DNA of 15,247 nt, taken from the NCBI GenBank assembly GCA_035702985.1, contig DASSZD010000140.1, forward strand, positions 1 through 15,247. The letters run 5' to 3'. Origin of the DNA: JAKAXG01 sp035702985 (GTDB lineage: Bacteria > Actinomycetota > Acidimicrobiia > Acidimicrobiales > Palsa-688). Shown in pieces: positions 14,865 to 15,247 of this stretch (position 1 is the stretch's first letter; each line of letters starts with the position of its first letter). The notes beneath the pieces are model-generated. The model searched no databases. It was given only the letters and a program-made list of their open reading frames with translations, and was not told where the DNA came from. Position numbers and translations under genes: made by a program.

Positions 14865-14870
14865 AACGTA
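14865..14870 (-). promoter_or_regulatory. Candidate -10 box, leaderless GT4 fusion mRNA
   Basis: The minus strand reads TACGTT (TANNNT), 8 nt before GTG 14856, and no Shine-Dalgarno is present: the layout of a leaderless actinobacterial gene. TTGTCA at 14889-14884 resembles a -35 but is only 13 nt away. Confidence 0.4.
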
Positions 14871-14923
14871 GCAGTCCCCGGGGTGACAACCGGCCGTCGG
14901 GATGCTCCCCTAGGATGCGACGA

Positions 14924-15247
14924 ATGGGCGTCTCTCTGGTGGGGCCCCGGCGGTGGCGGCCGGCGGGGCTGGGCGCGGCGATCCTCCTGGCCGTGCCTCT
15001 GGTGGCGGTTTCGGGAGCGGCGCCGGCGTCCGCGGCGGGTTCGGAAACGATGAAGACGGTGGTGGTCAAGTTCCAGGCCGGCTCGCCGACCCAGCACGCG
15101 GCGTCGGCGATCGCTGCGGCCGGGGTCGACCGGGCCACCGCGGAGCGGGCCAGCCGCTATGTCATGCGGGTGCCGGCGTCGTCGGTCGCGGCGGTGGTGC
15201 AGCAGCTGCGGTCCTCGGCCGGGGTCCAGTACGCCGAGGTGGCCCGG
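14924..15247 (+). CDS. Secreted subtilisin-like serine protease, N-terminal fragment (3' partial)
   Basis: The frame is open to the window end, giving 108 visible codons. Residues 1-37 form a signal peptide: a basic start with PRRWRP, the core LGAAILLAVPLVAVSGAA and an ASA cleavage site (35-37). The mature start is followed by MKTVVVKFQAG (43-53), a helix with HAASAIAAAGV, then RYVMRVPASSVAAVVQQLRSS and GVQYAEVAR. This pattern is the inhibitor I9 propeptide of S8 subtilases, which folds the protease and blocks its active site. The catalytic domain lies beyond the window, so protease identity is inferred from the propeptide. An in-frame ATG at 14915 would add MRR. ATG 14924 is preferred because AGGA lies 8 nt before it. 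It is divergent from the GT4 fusion gene, with a 67-bp shared intergenic region. Confidence 0.78.
   Translation, partial: MGVSLVGPRRWRPAGLGAAILLAVPLVAVSGAAPASAAGSETMKTVVVKFQAGSPTQHAASAIAAAGVDRATAERASRYVMRVPASSVAAVVQQLRSSAGVQYAEVAR

Noticed and set aside
14857..15138. Upstream 94-residue extension of the GT4 fusion protein
   Set aside because: It overlaps the subtilase signal peptide and propeptide on the other strand, and the GT domain starts right after GTG 14856.

Overview
The window is very GC-rich, gene-dense, uses many GTG/TTG starts and has several TANNNT boxes placed as for leaderless mRNAs. With Wzm/Wzt export genes and a 42-residue secreted repeat that I associate with Acidimicrobiia-type actinobacteria, this suggests a high-GC actinobacterium, probably Acidimicrobiia. 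That assignment is inference; no taxonomic marker gene is present.

Layout: (a) 1-1326, the 3' part of a secreted repeat protein ending in a GH25-like domain. (b) 1359-1443, tRNA-Leu(UAG) on the minus strand. (c) 1516-2130, a stand-alone clpP. (d) 2222-4230, an overlapping Wzm/Wzt-type ABC exporter pair; the ATPase carries a Wzt-like C-terminal domain. (e) 4240-7236, two divergent paralogous GT4 glycosyltransferases. (f) 7230-9305 minus, a secreted beta-propeller protein ending in the same 42-residue repeats as (a). (g) 9397-11348, a GT4 gene and a polyprenyl-phosphate mannose synthase-like GT2, translationally coupled. (h) 14856-11400 minus, a likely operon: a GT4 fused to an extra half-domain, a 98-residue coiled-coil protein, and a rhamnosyltransferase-like GT2. 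(i) 14915/14924-15247, the start of a secreted subtilase (signal peptide plus I9 propeptide), cut by the window end.

How it fits together: the core looks like a cell-surface polysaccharide locus. Six glycosyltransferases would build a glycan on a lipid carrier, the DPM-like enzyme could supply polyprenyl-phosphate-sugar, and the ABC exporter would move the finished chain across the membrane. The two repeat proteins are probable cell-surface or secreted partners. No IS element, prophage, CRISPR array or stretch over 300 bases without a gene was seen. The long ORFs on opposite strands are GC-driven shadows.

Most interesting: the inverted pair of related repeat arrays flanking the exporter cassette, the fused half-domain in the 14856-12988 gene, the small heptad coiled-coil protein, shared Arg-rich C-terminal tails on three glycosyltransferases, and the unresolved start region of the 4240-5700 gene.
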